DNA of 64,000 nt from a bacterium (GCA_017744355.1 JAGIBK010000002.1:231001-295000); one strand, 5' to 3'; positions 44,652-54,690 are shown, numbered from the stretch's first letter. Notes: generated from the letters alone by a model not told the origin. Program-made: numbers and translations.

Positions 44652-47600
44652 CAGAAGGAGGGCTCCATCAGCCCGTAGCGCAGGGCTTGTGCCGAGCCGC
44701 CGATGGGCATCTCGTAGATCACCGAGTTGGCCCCTACTCCCCAGAGCGTCGTGCCGCGGATGTCCAGCCCGTAGAGCGGGGTTCCGAGGCTCCAGAGGGA
44801 ACTGTGGCTGCCGTCCGCGAGGACCTTGTAGACGTTGCCGTTCGCGCCTCCCACGTAGAGGTCGTGACCGGGGCTCGCGCCGTCGAGCGCCAGCGAGAAG
44901 GCGCGGCCGGTGGCGGTGATCAGGGTTTCCCGGTTGGTGCTCAGGTCGATCTTGAGCACGCCGCCGCCGCCGCGGTTATCCGGCGAGGCCACGTAGAGGG
45001 TGTTGCCGTCCAGCTCGAGCTCGCGCGTGGTGTTGAGCGAGTTCATGGTGCTCAGGCCGTTGTAGTTGTTCTCGGCGCGGTACAGGGCGAAGCTCGGGTC
45101 GAAGGCGATCTGCCTCAGGCGGGCCCAGCCGGTCATGTCGATGTAGTTCGAGCGAACGGGCGGAGTGGCGCTGCTCAGCTTGTAGGCATAGGTAGCGTTG
45201 GCGTAGGCGTAGAGGTTCCCGCTCGAATCCGTGTGGATGGTCGTGATAGAGCTCGGAAGGCCGCTGTAATGGTTCTGGTAGGCGCCCGAGAGGGTGTCCC
45301 CGGTCAGGCTGAACTTTTCGACCGAGGCGCTGTTCGCGAGGTAGAGGGTGCCCGTGCCCGAGCCGACGGCCCCCGTCCGGCGATAGGTGATCCCCCGGGT
45401 CCCGGCGGGGATGGCCCCCGAGAAGCCGGCATCCGGCCCGGTGGCAGTGTCGGGCGCCGAGATGCGTCGCAGCACCCCGTCCGCGTAGTCCGAGACGTAG
45501 AGCTTGCCGGTGTCGGAGAAGGCGAGGCCCCAGGGCCGGTTGAAGCCCGAGATCTCTTCCTTGGCATAGTCCGCGCTCTTCTTGAAGCGATAGATCTTGC
45601 CGATGCCCGAGACCACGACGTAGACGTTCCCCGCGCCGTCCACGGCCACGTAGCCCGGGTCGCTCGGGAACTGGGACGGGGCGAGAGGGCCCGCAAGCTG
45701 CCGGATCTGGCGCGAGGTGTTGCTCCCGTTGCCGGGGGCCGTGTAGGAGATCATGGTCAGGGTGCGGCCGTTCTGGCGCACCGCGTAGATCGTCTTGCTG
45801 CTGTCGATGGCCATGAAGTCGATCTGCTGCTCGTAGAGCGTGCGGCGCCGGGTCGGGCTACCGCCCGTGACGACGTCCAGGCCGTTCACGTCGCCGTTGG
45901 AGATGGGGCCCCACGAGGACGGGTAGCTCGGCGGGCGCGGCAGGGCCGGATCTTCCTCTTCGCCGAAGCGCCCCACGTAGAGCGGCCCCGTGAGGGTGGC
46001 GCCGCTCACAGCCTGATCCACGCCACCCGGATAGGTGAGGCCGCTTGCGACGGTGCTCAGTTGCCCGTCGCGCAGCGCGTACGAGACCGAGTGGGTGAAG
46101 GGGTGAGCGATGAACAGGCCGTTGCCCCGGAATTTCAGGGTCTGGGGGTTGGCGATCCCCGTGACGAAGCGCTTGAGGACCCCATTCACCACCTTGAGGA
46201 CGGCGTTCCCTTGGCTGAGGGCGATGTAGAGGGTGCCGTCCAGCGGATCCACGGCGAGCCCCCGCGGGCTGCTGATCCCGTAGGCGTAGACGAGGGAGTC
46301 GCCCAAAGGCGAGACGCGGCGGATCAGGTTGTTGTCCGAGTCCGAGACGTACAGGTTGCCCTTTTCATCGAAGCAGAGGCTACCCGGCTTGTTGGTCATC
46401 AGGTGGGAGTACACCCCCCGGTCGGTACCGATCCGGTAGACCGCGTTGTTGACGCTGCTCGCCACGTAGACGTCGCCTGCCGAGTCGACGGCGAGCCCTC
46501 CTGGATCGCCGATCACCCCCCAGAGCGTCGCGGATGCCTTGCTGAGGGTGTTCGGCGAAAGCTTGTAGACCCCCCGGGCCTCCGAGACGTAGTAGTCGCC
46601 CGTATGGTCGAAGGCGATCGCGCGCGGCTTGTCGAAGCCCGTGACGGTGGCCTCGGGGGCGCCGCCCGTGCCGAGGCGTACGATGGTGCCGTTCTCCCGA
46701 CTGGTGACGTAGAGCTTGCCGTTCGTGTCGAAGGCCAGAGCGCTCGGCGAGGCCACCGAGGCGAAGAGCGCGTGGGCGCCGGGGTTCGAGGGCGCAAGGC
46801 GGCGGATCTCGTTGCTGCCCTGCATGGCGACGTAGAGGAGGTTGTCCGGCCCCACGGCGACCTGGCTCGGGTTGGAGCCCGGCGAGAAGGTTTGCAGGGT
46901 CTTGACCTCGCCGCTGGCGTCGATCTCGGCCAGGGTGTCCCAGCTGGGGTTCGCCGCGTAGAGCTTGTCGTTCAGCAGCGCCCGGTGGCCGTCGTTGAAG
47001 CGCACGGTGAAGGTGGGGCCCGCCTGGAGGGTGTTGCCGATCTTCACCGTGACCGGCCCTGTACGGCTGCCGGGCAGGACCCTCGCGACGATGCGGGAGT
47101 CGGTGACGCTCTCGATAGCGGCGGGGGTGCCGTTGAACGCCACGCTCAGCGAGCCCGAGGCGAAGCCGTTGCCGTCGATGGTGACGAGGGTGTTGATGTT
47201 GCCAGCGGTGGGGGCGATCGTGCCGATGCCGAAGCCGATGAAGGCGTTGAGGAAGGTGCCGGTGTTGGTGTCGAAGGCCGTGTACTGGATGGGGTCCCGG
47301 TCCTCTTCGATCGCCTTTCCGACCAGATCGTAGGCTTGCGCGAACAGGGCGGGGGTGATCCCCCCGACGGCGGCGAAGGTGGCGGGCTCCAGGGCGCCCA
47401 TGTAGGTGGAGTACGAGATGGCCTCGCCCGCTTGTGCCTTGAGGGCGATGATGGTGCTCAGGGCGGTGGTGCGGCGGGTGATCGAGGCCGTGAGGCTCGG
47501 GGCGGCGTTGAGCAGGCTCGCCCAGCCGTCCGCCTGGTAGATGACGACGTTGCGCAGGCGCGCGAGGTCCGCCCCGACCTGGTTGAACTCGCTGCCGGTG

Positions 47601-47938
47601 CCCCTCAAGCCTTTGAAGGCTTCGAGGTAATAGATGTGGCCCTCGGCCGGTTTGAAGCCCGTCCCGAAAGCCATGACGAAGCGCCCGTCGGCGTCCGAGA
47701 CGGTGGTGCCGAGGGTGTTGCCGGTCTGGGCGTCGATGAGAGAGACGGTCGCGCCGCTCGCGATGTCGTCGAAGCTGGCCTGCACCCGACGTGGGGCGGA
47801 TTCGACGCGGCCCGAGAGCGAGGCCGCGCCCTGGCGGCTGCTCGCGCCGTTCCAGGCGGCCGGGGACGAGGCGATGGGCGGCAGCTTGCAGCTGGCGACC
47901 AAGAGGGTCAAGGTGAGGACCAAAAGGCGTCGCAGCAT
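44651..47938 (-). CDS. Giant NHL-repeat/TIG lipoprotein
   Basis: 1095 residues; lipobox LLVASC (Cys17). Residues 50-115 form a carboxypeptidase-regulatory-like domain (GATVSLIDAQTGNTLGTTVS, ADGRFVMAFGTGFKP). An IPT/TIG domain lies at about 235-315 (INTLVTIDGNGFASGSLSVA). Residues 330-1090 hold many NHL/SMP-30-type beta-propeller blades, recognisable as GLAVDSAGDVYVASSVNNAV, LCFDEKGNLYVSDSDNNLIR and GLAFSDTGKLYVSDYADGVL, enough for two propellers. It is closely related in architecture to the upstream 1138-residue gene (10-base gap). NHL propellers bind protein or glycan partners; its partner is unknown. Confidence 0.85.
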   Translation of the reverse strand: MLRRLLVLTLTLLVASCKLPPIASSPAAWNGASSRQGAASLSGRVESAPRRVQASFDDIASGATVSLIDAQTGNTLGTTVSDADGRFVMAFGTGFKPAEGHIYYLEAFKGLRGTGSEFNQVGADLARLRNVVIYQADGWASLLNAAPSLTASITRRTTALSTIIALKAQAGEAISYSTYMGALEPATFAAVGGITPALFAQAYDLVGKAIEEDRDPIQYTAFDTNTGTFLNAFIGFGIGTIAPTAGNINTLVTIDGNGFASGSLSVAFNGTPAAIESVTDSRIVARVLPGSRTGPVTVKIGNTLQAGPTFTVRFNDGHRALLNDKLYAANPSWDTLAEIDASGEVKTLQTFSPGSNPSQVAVGPDNLLYVAMQGSNEIRRLAPSNPGAHALFASVASPSALAFDTNGKLYVTSRENGTIVRLGTGGAPEATVTGFDKPRAIAFDHTGDYYVSEARGVYKLSPNTLSKASATLWGVIGDPGGLAVDSAGDVYVASSVNNAVYRIGTDRGVYSHLMTNKPGSLCFDEKGNLYVSDSDNNLIRRVSPLGDSLVYAYGISSPRGLAVDPLDGTLYIALSQGNAVLKVVNGVLKRFVTGIANPQTLKFRGNGLFIAHPFTHSVSYALRDGQLSTVASGLTYPGGVDQAVSGATLTGPLYVGRFGEEEDPALPRPPSYPSSWGPISNGDVNGLDVVTGGSPTRRRTLYEQQIDFMAIDSSKTIYAVRQNGRTLTMISYTAPGNGSNTSRQIRQLAGPLAPSQFPSDPGYVAVDGAGNVYVVVSGIGKIYRFKKSADYAKEEISGFNRPWGLAFSDTGKLYVSDYADGVLRRISAPDTATGPDAGFSGAIPAGTRGITYRRTGAVGSGTGTLYLANSASVEKFSLTGDTLSGAYQNHYSGLPSSITTIHTDSSGNLYAYANATYAYKLSSATPPVRSNYIDMTGWARLRQIAFDPSFALYRAENNYNGLSTMNSLNTTRELELDGNTLYVASPDNRGGGGVLKIDLSTNRETLITATGRAFSLALDGASPGHDLYVGGANGNVYKVLADGSHSSLWSLGTPLYGLDIRGTTLWGVGANSVIYEMPIGGSAQALRYGLMEPSF

Positions 47939-47948
47939 CTCGGCTCCC

Positions 47949-50900
47949 TTACAGTTCCGGGGCGACGAGCCCCACCCTCAGCTGGGTCCTCGCGCCGCTC
48001 GTGGCGTCGATCTCGTCGATGCGGTGCCGGGTCCGGTTCGTCTGATAAAGCTTGCCACTGTAGTAGGCGATGCCGTAGCTGTTGTCGGAGTAGCCGAAGG
48101 GCTCGTCGCTCAGGCGTGTGAGGGATCCGTCCTTCATCTTGTAGACCGTCCCGTAGCCCATCCGGGTGAAGTACGCGGTGTCGGTGCCGTTGCTCGTCAT
48201 TCCCCCGAAGTCGGTCTCGATCCGGGCCGTGCGCAGGAGGCTGCCATCGAGGGCTTGCTCCGTCACGACGGTCCAGGCGCCCGCGCGGCCGTAGGAGAAG
48301 AACTTCCCGTTGGTGACGAGGCCCGACCCGCGGGGCTCGCCGAAGTCGCCGCGCCCGTTGCCGGGGTGCAGGCCCGCGGTGAAGCAGGTGTAGGAGCCGT
48401 AGGCCATGAGGTGGACCCAGCCGGGATCCGAGACGTAGGCGAGATCGTCGTCCGACTGCTTGAAGGTCTTGATCAGCGTGTTGTAGTGCGATCGCACGGT
48501 GTCGTTGACCGTCACCCCGTCGGCCTCGATCCGGCGCAGGCGGGCGCCGTTCGTGGTGAGGAGCGCCCCGTCACTGGTGGTCTCGATGTCATACACATCC
48601 CCAGTCCCGAAGAACGAGGTGAAAGGGGCGCTCGCACCCTGGTAGCCCGCGAGGCGCGAAATCCGATCCAGGCCCCACTCGTTGACGTAGAGGGTGGTGC
48701 GATCCGCCGAGAAGGCGAAGCCGCGCGGATAGGAGAGACCCCCGATGGTCCTGAGGACCGAGCCATCCGCGACCTTGATCTGGCGCAGGTCCCCGCCCGA
48801 AACGTGGCTGTTGACCCAGAGATCGTTGCGGTTGGCGTCCGAGGCGAAGTTGGTCGGCTTGTTGACCGTTTCGTACTCGGCGAGGAAGGTGCCGCTCGCG
48901 TTGTAGACGATGAGGCTGCCGTTGCCCGACGGCCCCTGGTAGTCGGCGACCCAGATCCGGCCCGAGCCGTCCACGTGGATGTCCTGGGCGTCTTTCAGGC
49001 GGGCGGGATCCTTGAGCACCAGCGTGATCGTCGCCCCGGTGCTGCTGTGGCGCTGGACCCGCCAGATGCACCCCTCGTCGTGCCCGAGCAGATAGTAGTA
49101 CTGGTGGTAGGGGCCGCCCGACTCGTCGCGGGCGATGGCGTTGGCCCTGCGCAGGATCGTGCGTAGGCGGCTCGGACCGGCGGCCAGGTTGGCGAGGTTG
49201 TAGGCCAGCACCTCGCCTTGTCCGGAGTAGGTGGTGTCGGGTGGATCGATGCTGGTGTTCGCGCGCAGGTAGACCGTGTTGTTGCGCAGCTGCAGCTCAG
49301 AGGCGTAGGCCGCCCCGAGGTTGTCGAGCACCATGGCAAGCGAGCCGTTCGGCCGAATCTGGGTCAGGGCGCCCAGCGCCGCCTGGTTGGTGTAGAAGAT
49401 GCCCTGCGAGTCCCGCACGAGCCCCTTGGCGCCCGTGACGCCCTCGGCGTAGACCGAGAGGATGTTGTCCGAGCCGAGCTTGAGGATGCGTCCGGTGTCG
49501 GTGAGGATGAACTTGCCGTCGGCGTCCGCCCAGATCGAGGTCGGGTAGCTGATGCCGATGCCGATCTGGCGGCTCTCGGCCAGCGGGTTGACCCGGTAGA
49601 TGCCGTTGCTGACGTTGTCCGCCACGTACAGGTAGCCCGAGGGGTCCGCGTCCATTCCCGCCGGGCTGGGCAGGCTCGCGAAGGCGGAGATGGGGCCGAA
49701 GCTCAGGGGGAGCGCCCCGGGCTGCGAGGTCAGGGGCATCCGGTAGACCGAATTGCCCGCGTGGTTGGTGACGTAGAGGTTGCCGCGGTTGTCGAAGGCG
49801 ATACCCCAAGGGCCGCTCAGACCGGCCGCGAGCTGGCTTGCGCTGCCGGTCGTCTGGGTGGTCAGGGAGATGCTGAGGATGTTGCCCCCGTCGTGGTTGG
49901 CCAGGTAGAGCTTGCCGTCCGGGCCGAAGCAGATGCCGCGGGGCGCGTTCAGGGCGCTGCCCGTCACGCTCACTTGCTGGGCGCTCGCCCCAGCGCCGGC
50001 GACGACGAAGACCTTGTGAGCCGTGGCGTCGCTCAGGTAAAGCGCCCCGGAGGGCGAGAAGGCAATGCCGCTCGGGTTGGCGACCCCGCCCGCGGCGCTG
50101 TAGGGGGTGACGGTGGGCGGCGTGGCGCCCAGGTCGATCTGGTAGACACGGCGGCTCGCACCGCCGCACGCCACGTAGAGGGTGTTGTAGCCGCCCGTGC
50201 CGAAGGTCAAGGCGCTCGGGTTGTCCAGGCCGCTGACCACGGCGCGAACCCCCGTCTTGTCGGTGCCCGGCAGGCGCTCGACGACCGAGACGGTGCCCAT
50301 GCTCTGGTTGACCACGTAGACGTTGCCGTTCGCATCGACCACGCTGTGCCCGTCGCGCGTCGCCAGGCGGAAGACGGGGCCCGAGAGGGTCTTGCCGTTG
50401 ACCTGGATCGAGATGGGGCCGTTCACCGCGCCGGCGGGGACGCGAACGCTCAAGCGCGAAAGGTCCGGCGTCAGCTTGGTGACGGTCCCTTCGAGGGTGC
50501 CGCCCCCGTCGCCACGGAAGAAGACCCGGTTATCGATCGGGTCGAAGTTGCTGCCGACCAGATCGATGGTCTCGCCGGCGACCTGGCTGTCGGGACTCAG
50601 GAACAGGACCGAGAAGGGCAAATCGAGCAGCTTCACGCTGCTGGGCTCGTCCGCCGGCAGGCTCATCCAGCGGATGGGGTCCCGGTTCTTGGCGTAGGAG
50701 TCCATGACCAGGTCGTAGGCGCGCTGGACCACTGAGACCGGCAAGCGGGCAGGGTCGGGCGAGACGAAGGCGTCGGGGTAGCCCCCCTCGCTCTGGCCGG
50801 GGGCGATGCTGCCCAGGAGCGTCATGGGGTCGATCGCTTGCGGGGTGCCCTTGCGCAACCCGACGAGGGCCGCGAGGGCGGTGGTGGTCCCGTTGATGGA

Positions 50901-51365
50901 CATGGCCGGCCCGACGCTCGTGAGGGTGCGCCAGCCCTCGTTGTAGTAGGCGATCGTCCGAGCCCGGACCACCTCGCCGCCCACCGCGTTGTTGGTGCCC
51001 TCGCCGCTCGAAAGCCCCTTGATGGCCTCGATGTAGTACAGGGTGCCGCGCACCGGCTTGAAGCCGTTGGAGAAGCGCATGACGAAGCGCCCCTTGGCGT
51101 CGGTGAGCACCGCGCTGACGGTGTTGCCGCTCGACACCTCGATCAAGGAGACGGTCGCGCCGACGGCGATGTCGGTGTTGAGGTCGGCCTGGATGCGGCG
51201 ATCCCCGAAATCGAGCTGGCCTTCGAGCGCAAGCGGGGCGTGCTCCGCGCTCGGCGCGCCGATGCTCGCCTGCGTCATGGGTTTTGGGCAAGCCGTCAAC
51301 AGCGAGAGCCCTAGAAGGGCGGCTGCGCAGGCGGCGATGGCCTTGAGCGGAGCGCTGCGAAACAT
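47949..51365 (-). CDS. Giant NHL-repeat/TIG lipoprotein, paralogue of the next gene
   Basis: 1138 residues. The start at 51365 gives a clean signal peptide with lipobox LLTAC (Cys26). Layout matches the downstream paralogue: regulatory-like domain (GATVSLIEVSSGNTVSAVLT, AKGRFVMRFSNGFKPVRGTL), a helical segment ending NRDPIRWMSLP, TIG (GETIDLVGSNFDPIDNRVFF), then NHL blades such as GIAFDNRGNLYVTNHAGNSV and GICFGPDGKLYLANHDGGNI. The shared N-terminal helical segment (NRDPIRW here, DRDPIQY there) shows common descent by tandem duplication. It heads a four-lipoprotein operon. A TTGTTAC-N12-GTAACAA palindrome lies 69 bases upstream and could control it. Confidence 0.85.
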   Translation of the reverse strand: MFRSAPLKAIAACAAALLGLSLLTACPKPMTQASIGAPSAEHAPLALEGQLDFGDRRIQADLNTDIAVGATVSLIEVSSGNTVSAVLTDAKGRFVMRFSNGFKPVRGTLYYIEAIKGLSSGEGTNNAVGGEVVRARTIAYYNEGWRTLTSVGPAMSINGTTTALAALVGLRKGTPQAIDPMTLLGSIAPGQSEGGYPDAFVSPDPARLPVSVVQRAYDLVMDSYAKNRDPIRWMSLPADEPSSVKLLDLPFSVLFLSPDSQVAGETIDLVGSNFDPIDNRVFFRGDGGGTLEGTVTKLTPDLSRLSVRVPAGAVNGPISIQVNGKTLSGPVFRLATRDGHSVVDANGNVYVVNQSMGTVSVVERLPGTDKTGVRAVVSGLDNPSALTFGTGGYNTLYVACGGASRRVYQIDLGATPPTVTPYSAAGGVANPSGIAFSPSGALYLSDATAHKVFVVAGAGASAQQVSVTGSALNAPRGICFGPDGKLYLANHDGGNILSISLTTQTTGSASQLAAGLSGPWGIAFDNRGNLYVTNHAGNSVYRMPLTSQPGALPLSFGPISAFASLPSPAGMDADPSGYLYVADNVSNGIYRVNPLAESRQIGIGISYPTSIWADADGKFILTDTGRILKLGSDNILSVYAEGVTGAKGLVRDSQGIFYTNQAALGALTQIRPNGSLAMVLDNLGAAYASELQLRNNTVYLRANTSIDPPDTTYSGQGEVLAYNLANLAAGPSRLRTILRRANAIARDESGGPYHQYYYLLGHDEGCIWRVQRHSSTGATITLVLKDPARLKDAQDIHVDGSGRIWVADYQGPSGNGSLIVYNASGTFLAEYETVNKPTNFASDANRNDLWVNSHVSGGDLRQIKVADGSVLRTIGGLSYPRGFAFSADRTTLYVNEWGLDRISRLAGYQGASAPFTSFFGTGDVYDIETTSDGALLTTNGARLRRIEADGVTVNDTVRSHYNTLIKTFKQSDDDLAYVSDPGWVHLMAYGSYTCFTAGLHPGNGRGDFGEPRGSGLVTNGKFFSYGRAGAWTVVTEQALDGSLLRTARIETDFGGMTSNGTDTAYFTRMGYGTVYKMKDGSLTRLSDEPFGYSDNSYGIAYYSGKLYQTNRTRHRIDEIDATSGARTQLRVGLVAPEL

Positions 51366-51433
51366 GGCGTCAGTCCTGTAGAGCGGCGACATTGCGGGGC
51401 AGCGTCAAGCGGCGTCTAATTTCTCTTACCCGC

Positions 51434-51459
51434 TTGTTACGATTTGATGCATGTAACAA
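51434..51459. promoter_or_regulatory. Inverted repeat TTGTTAC-N12-GTAACAA, operator candidate
   Basis: Perfect seven-base arms separated by 12 bases, in an AT-rich patch 69 bases upstream of the giant lipoprotein operon. A second small palindrome (CAGTTAAACAACTG, 51460-51473) abuts it. The spacing fits a dimeric helix-turn-helix regulator. Confidence 0.45.
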
Positions 51460-51476
51460 CAGTTAAACAACTGCTT

Positions 51477-51522
51477 AAAAAAGCTTCGCCCCAGCCGCTA
51501 AACGGCTGGGGCGAAGCTTTTT
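51477..51522 (-). terminator. Rho-independent terminator after the ETF-quinone oxidoreductase operon
   Basis: A 20-bp stem (AAAAAGCTTCGCCCCAGCCG) with a five-base loop, ending in U5-6 on the minus strand 15 bases after the oxidoreductase stop. It insulates this operon from the lipoprotein operon downstream. Confidence 0.85.
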
Positions 51523-51537
51523 GAGGGGGTCGAGAGC

Positions 51538-53601
51538 CTAGGCGTTCGTCGTGTCGGCGTCCTTCACGTCGGAGTCCTTGACGATCAGCGCCTGGGCGAC
51601 CAGCTCGGCGATGTCCATGGTCTTGACCTCGTCGGTCTTGCCCTTGGCGTCCACGCCATCCTTGAGCATGGTCAGGCAGAAGGGGCAGCTCGAGGCGATG
51701 ACCTTGGGGTTCTCCTTGAGGCCTTCCTCGACGCGGTTCTCGTTGATCCGCTCGCCGATGGTCTCCTCCATCCACATGCGGCCGCCGCCGGCGCCGCAGC
51801 AGAAGGAGTTGTCGTGGTTGCGCTCGAATTCCTTGACGCCGTTGGTCGAGAGCAGGTCGATGACCACGCGCGGCTGCTTGTAGACGCCGTTGTAGCGGCC
51901 CATGTAGCAGGAATCGTGGAACATGACGTCCTCGAACTCCTTGCTGACCTGGATTTTGCCCGACTCCATCAGCTCGGCGAGGAACTCGCTGTGGTGCAGG
52001 ACCTTGTAGTTACCGCCGAACTGCGGGTACTCGTTCTTGATCGTGTTGTAGCAGTGCGGGCACGCGGTCAGCACGGTCTTGACGTCGTACTCGGTGAACT
52101 TGTCGACGTTGTACTTGGCGAGCTCCTGGAAGAGGTACTCGTTACCGAGGCGGCGGGCCGAGTCGCCCGAGCAGCCCTCTTCCTTGCCGAGGATCGCCAC
52201 CTTGATGCCCGCCGTGTCCAGCACCTTGATGAGGGACTTGGCGACCTTCTGGCTGCGCTCGTCGAACGAGGCCATGCAGCCCACGAAGTAAAGGACCTCG
52301 ATGGGCTTCTCCTGGGCCTTGGCTTCCTCGGCGGTCATGACGTCGAGGTCCTTGGCCCAGTCGGCGCGCTTGTCGTAGCCGATGCCCCAGGGGTTGCTCG
52401 AACGCTCCATCCCCGAGAAGACCTTGTTCAGCTCGCCGGGGAACTCGCCCTCCATCAGCACCTGGTTCTGGCGCATGGAGATGAGGCGGGGCACCTGCTC
52501 GATGAAGACCGGGCAGGCCGTCTCGCAGAAGCCGCAGCTGGTGCAGGCCCAGAGGGTCTCGGGCGAGATGACGTTGTCGATGAGCTTGACGGGCTCCTTG
52601 ACGGCCGAGCCCGACTCGTCGGCCGGGGGCACCGACGCGGTATCGGCGCTGGCGAAGAGGTGGTGCTTGAGGTCGTCGTTGACGCCCTTGAGCGAGAGGG
52701 GCTTGTGGGTGACGTAGGTGGGGCAGCTCGAGAGGCAGCGACCGCACTCGGTGCAGGTGAAGAGGTCCAGCTCCTGCTTCCAGGTCAGGTCGTCGATGGT
52801 CGCGATGCCGAAGGACTCGGCATTCTCGTCCTCGAGGTCGAGCTTGGGGATGGCGAGCGCCGGCTGCTCCAGCTTGCGCAGGAACACGTTGGGCAGGCTC
52901 GTGATGACGTGCATGTGCTTGGACTTGGTCAGGTACACGCCGAAGGCCATCAGGACGGCCACGTGCAGCCAGTAGGCACCCACGTACAGGGCGTTGATCG
53001 CCCCCGCCGAGAGGCCCTTGAAGAGCATGGCCACCGCGCCGCCCGCGATGGAGAAGCGGGCCTCCTCGGCCACGTGGGGCAGGTATTCGGGCGAGGTGGG
53101 CAGGGCGAACTTGATGAACTTGGCCCCGTCATAGACGAAGTCCGACACCATCAGGAACCCGATCAGGTACAGGATCAGGTAGGCCTCGAACGAGTTGGTG
53201 AGGCGCTCGGGCTTGATGACGTAGCGGCGGTAGAGGGCGTAGCCCACCATCGTCAGCACCGTGACCTCGAAGACATCCTTCAGGAGGTTGTAGGCGTTGC
53301 CGATGACCCCGGGGATGTGCAGGTGCTCGTAGTAGCCCGCGCCGATGAGCATCGTGCTGCGCAGCAGCAGGATACAGAAGCCCCAGAAGATGAGCGCGTG
53401 CATCCAGCCGGCGGCCTTGTGCTGCTTGACGAGGCGCTTCTGGAGGATGCCGTACTCCCAGAGACTCTTGAGGCGCTCGGGGATGCGGTCGAGGCGATTC
53501 TCGGGCTTGGCCTTGAGCAGGAGGCTGTACTTCTGCCAGCCGAAGTAGGCGAAGAAACCGCCTGCCGTCAAGATCATGAGGGTGATGAGTATCGGACTCA
53601 T
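51538..53601 (-). CDS. Membrane FeS ETF:(mena)quinone oxidoreductase, HdrD/GlpC-like
   Basis: 687 residues. Residues 1-245 have six membrane helices in a NarI-like cytochrome b arrangement (GWMHALIFWGFCILLLRSTM; GAYWLHVAVLMAFGVYL). Residues 285-400 hold two [4Fe-4S] ferredoxin motifs (CTECGRCLSSCP and CTSCGFCETACP). Residues 440-660 are two CCG domains; the second is canonical (HDSCYMGRYNGVY, CCGAGGGRMW, SSCPFC) while the first has one Cys (EGCSGD) where CC is usual. This is the membrane partner of EtfAB in many anaerobes and facultative bacteria, passing electrons from ETF to quinone. It is third after etfB and etfA. Confidence 0.9.
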   Translation of the reverse strand: MSPILITLMILTAGGFFAYFGWQKYSLLLKAKPENRLDRIPERLKSLWEYGILQKRLVKQHKAAGWMHALIFWGFCILLLRSTMLIGAGYYEHLHIPGVIGNAYNLLKDVFEVTVLTMVGYALYRRYVIKPERLTNSFEAYLILYLIGFLMVSDFVYDGAKFIKFALPTSPEYLPHVAEEARFSIAGGAVAMLFKGLSAGAINALYVGAYWLHVAVLMAFGVYLTKSKHMHVITSLPNVFLRKLEQPALAIPKLDLEDENAESFGIATIDDLTWKQELDLFTCTECGRCLSSCPTYVTHKPLSLKGVNDDLKHHLFASADTASVPPADESGSAVKEPVKLIDNVISPETLWACTSCGFCETACPVFIEQVPRLISMRQNQVLMEGEFPGELNKVFSGMERSSNPWGIGYDKRADWAKDLDVMTAEEAKAQEKPIEVLYFVGCMASFDERSQKVAKSLIKVLDTAGIKVAILGKEEGCSGDSARRLGNEYLFQELAKYNVDKFTEYDVKTVLTACPHCYNTIKNEYPQFGGNYKVLHHSEFLAELMESGKIQVSKEFEDVMFHDSCYMGRYNGVYKQPRVVIDLLSTNGVKEFERNHDNSFCCGAGGGRMWMEETIGERINENRVEEGLKENPKVIASSCPFCLTMLKDGVDAKGKTDEVKTMDIAELVAQALIVKDSDVKDADTTNA

Positions 53602-53667
53602 AGCGATTCAATCCAATTCTAGGCGCGGGCCTGGAGGGGGCATCGGGTGCGCGGGGGTATCATGCGC

Positions 53668-53697
53668 GAGAGGGGCGGTCCGAAAACCGCCCCTTTC
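53668..53697 (-). terminator. Intercistronic hairpin between etfA and the oxidoreductase gene
   Basis: GAAAGGGGCGGT pairs with ACCGCCCCTCTC (one mismatch) around a six-base loop, 15 bases after the etfA stop and 66 bases before the next start. No U tract follows on the minus strand, so it more likely stabilises the etfBA message or attenuates read-through than terminates fully. Confidence 0.5.
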
Positions 53698-53712
53698 ACA
53701 ATGCGCTTAGGT

Positions 53713-54690
53713 CTAGCGGGCGGCCGCAGCCGTGCCCGCCTTGAGCTTCTTGAACTCTTCGATCAGGATGGGCACCGCCTCGAAGAGGTCCGCCACGAGC
53801 CCGTAGTCCGCCACGTTGAAGATGGGGGCGTCGGGATCGGTGTTGATGGCGATGATCACCTTGGAGGCGGTCATGCCGGCCAGGTGCTGGATGGCGCCCG
53901 AGATGCCGATCGCGAAGTAGACCTGAGGGGCCACGACGCGGCCGGTCTGGCCGACCTGGCACGAGTGGGGCATCAGGCCCGAGTCGCAGACGGCGCGCGA
54001 GCCACCGACGGCGGCACCCAGGGTGTCCGCGAGGTCCTCGATGAGCTTGACGCCCTCGGGGCCCTTCATGCCGCGGCCGCCGGCCACGACGATGTTGGCC
54101 TCGCCGAGGTCGACCTTGTCCGAGGTCTCCTTGAGGATCTCGCGCAGCACGACGCGCAGGTCGGCGCTCGGGGTCTCGAGCTTCACGACGTTGGCCGAGC
54201 CGGCCGCCTTGTCGGCGAGCTCGAAGGTGCCGGGCTGGGCGGTCACGACGGCCACGTCGCTCTTGAAGGCGACCTGGTTCATGACCTTGCCCGCGTAGGC
54301 CAGGCTCTTGACCGTGACCTTGCCGCCGTCGACCGAAACGGCCTTGGCGTCGGTCACGGCACCCGCGCCGAGGCGAGCGGCGAGGCGAGGAGCCAGGTCC
54401 TTGCCGAGCTCCGAGCCGCTGACCAGCACGAGCTGGGCGCCGCTCTGCTTGGCGGCATCCGCGACGGCCTTGACGTAGGTCAGGGTCTGGTAGCGCTCGA
54501 GGCTGGCGTCATCGGCCACGTAGACGGTTGAGGCGCCGTAGCCGGCGAGCTCATCGGCGAGGCCCGCAACGCCCGAGCCGACCACGACGGCCGAGGTCTC
54601 GAGACCCCAGCGGCGGCACTGGCTCAGCAGCTCGAGGCTGACCTTCTTGATGCTGTTGCCCTTGGTTTCAACGATGACTAAGGCTTTCAT
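53713..54690 (-). CDS. etfA: Electron transfer flavoprotein, alpha subunit
   Basis: 325 residues, normal length. It binds the FAD of the EtfAB heterodimer, which collects electrons from acyl-CoA and related dehydrogenases. C-terminal FAD-domain motifs are intact: [38 protein letters not shown] and [17 protein letters not shown]. Stop and neighbours: ten bases after etfB on the same strand. It is the second gene of etfB-etfA-oxidoreductase. Confidence 0.97.
   Translation of the reverse strand: MKALVIVETKGNSIKKVSLELLSQCRRWGLETSAVVVGSGVAGLADELAGYGASTVYVADDASLERYQTLTYVKAVADAAKQSGAQLVLVSGSELGKDLAPRLAARLGAGAVTDAKAVSVDGGKVTVKSLAYAGKVMNQVAFKSDVAVVTAQPGTFELADKAAGSANVVKLETPSADLRVVLREILKETSDKVDLGEANIVVAGGRGMKGPEGVKLIEDLADTLGAAVGGSRAVCDSGLMPHSCQVGQTGRVVAPQVYFAIGISGAIQHLAGMTASKVIIAINTDPDAPIFNVADYGLVADLFEAVPILIEEFKKLKAGTAAAAR

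Noticed and set aside
44639-48121. A plus-strand open frame of about 1160 codons
   Set aside because: Antisense shadow of the NHL lipoprotein; composition dominated by Gly/Val/Arg/Asp and no domain, whereas the minus-strand frame has a signal peptide, lipobox and propeller repeats.
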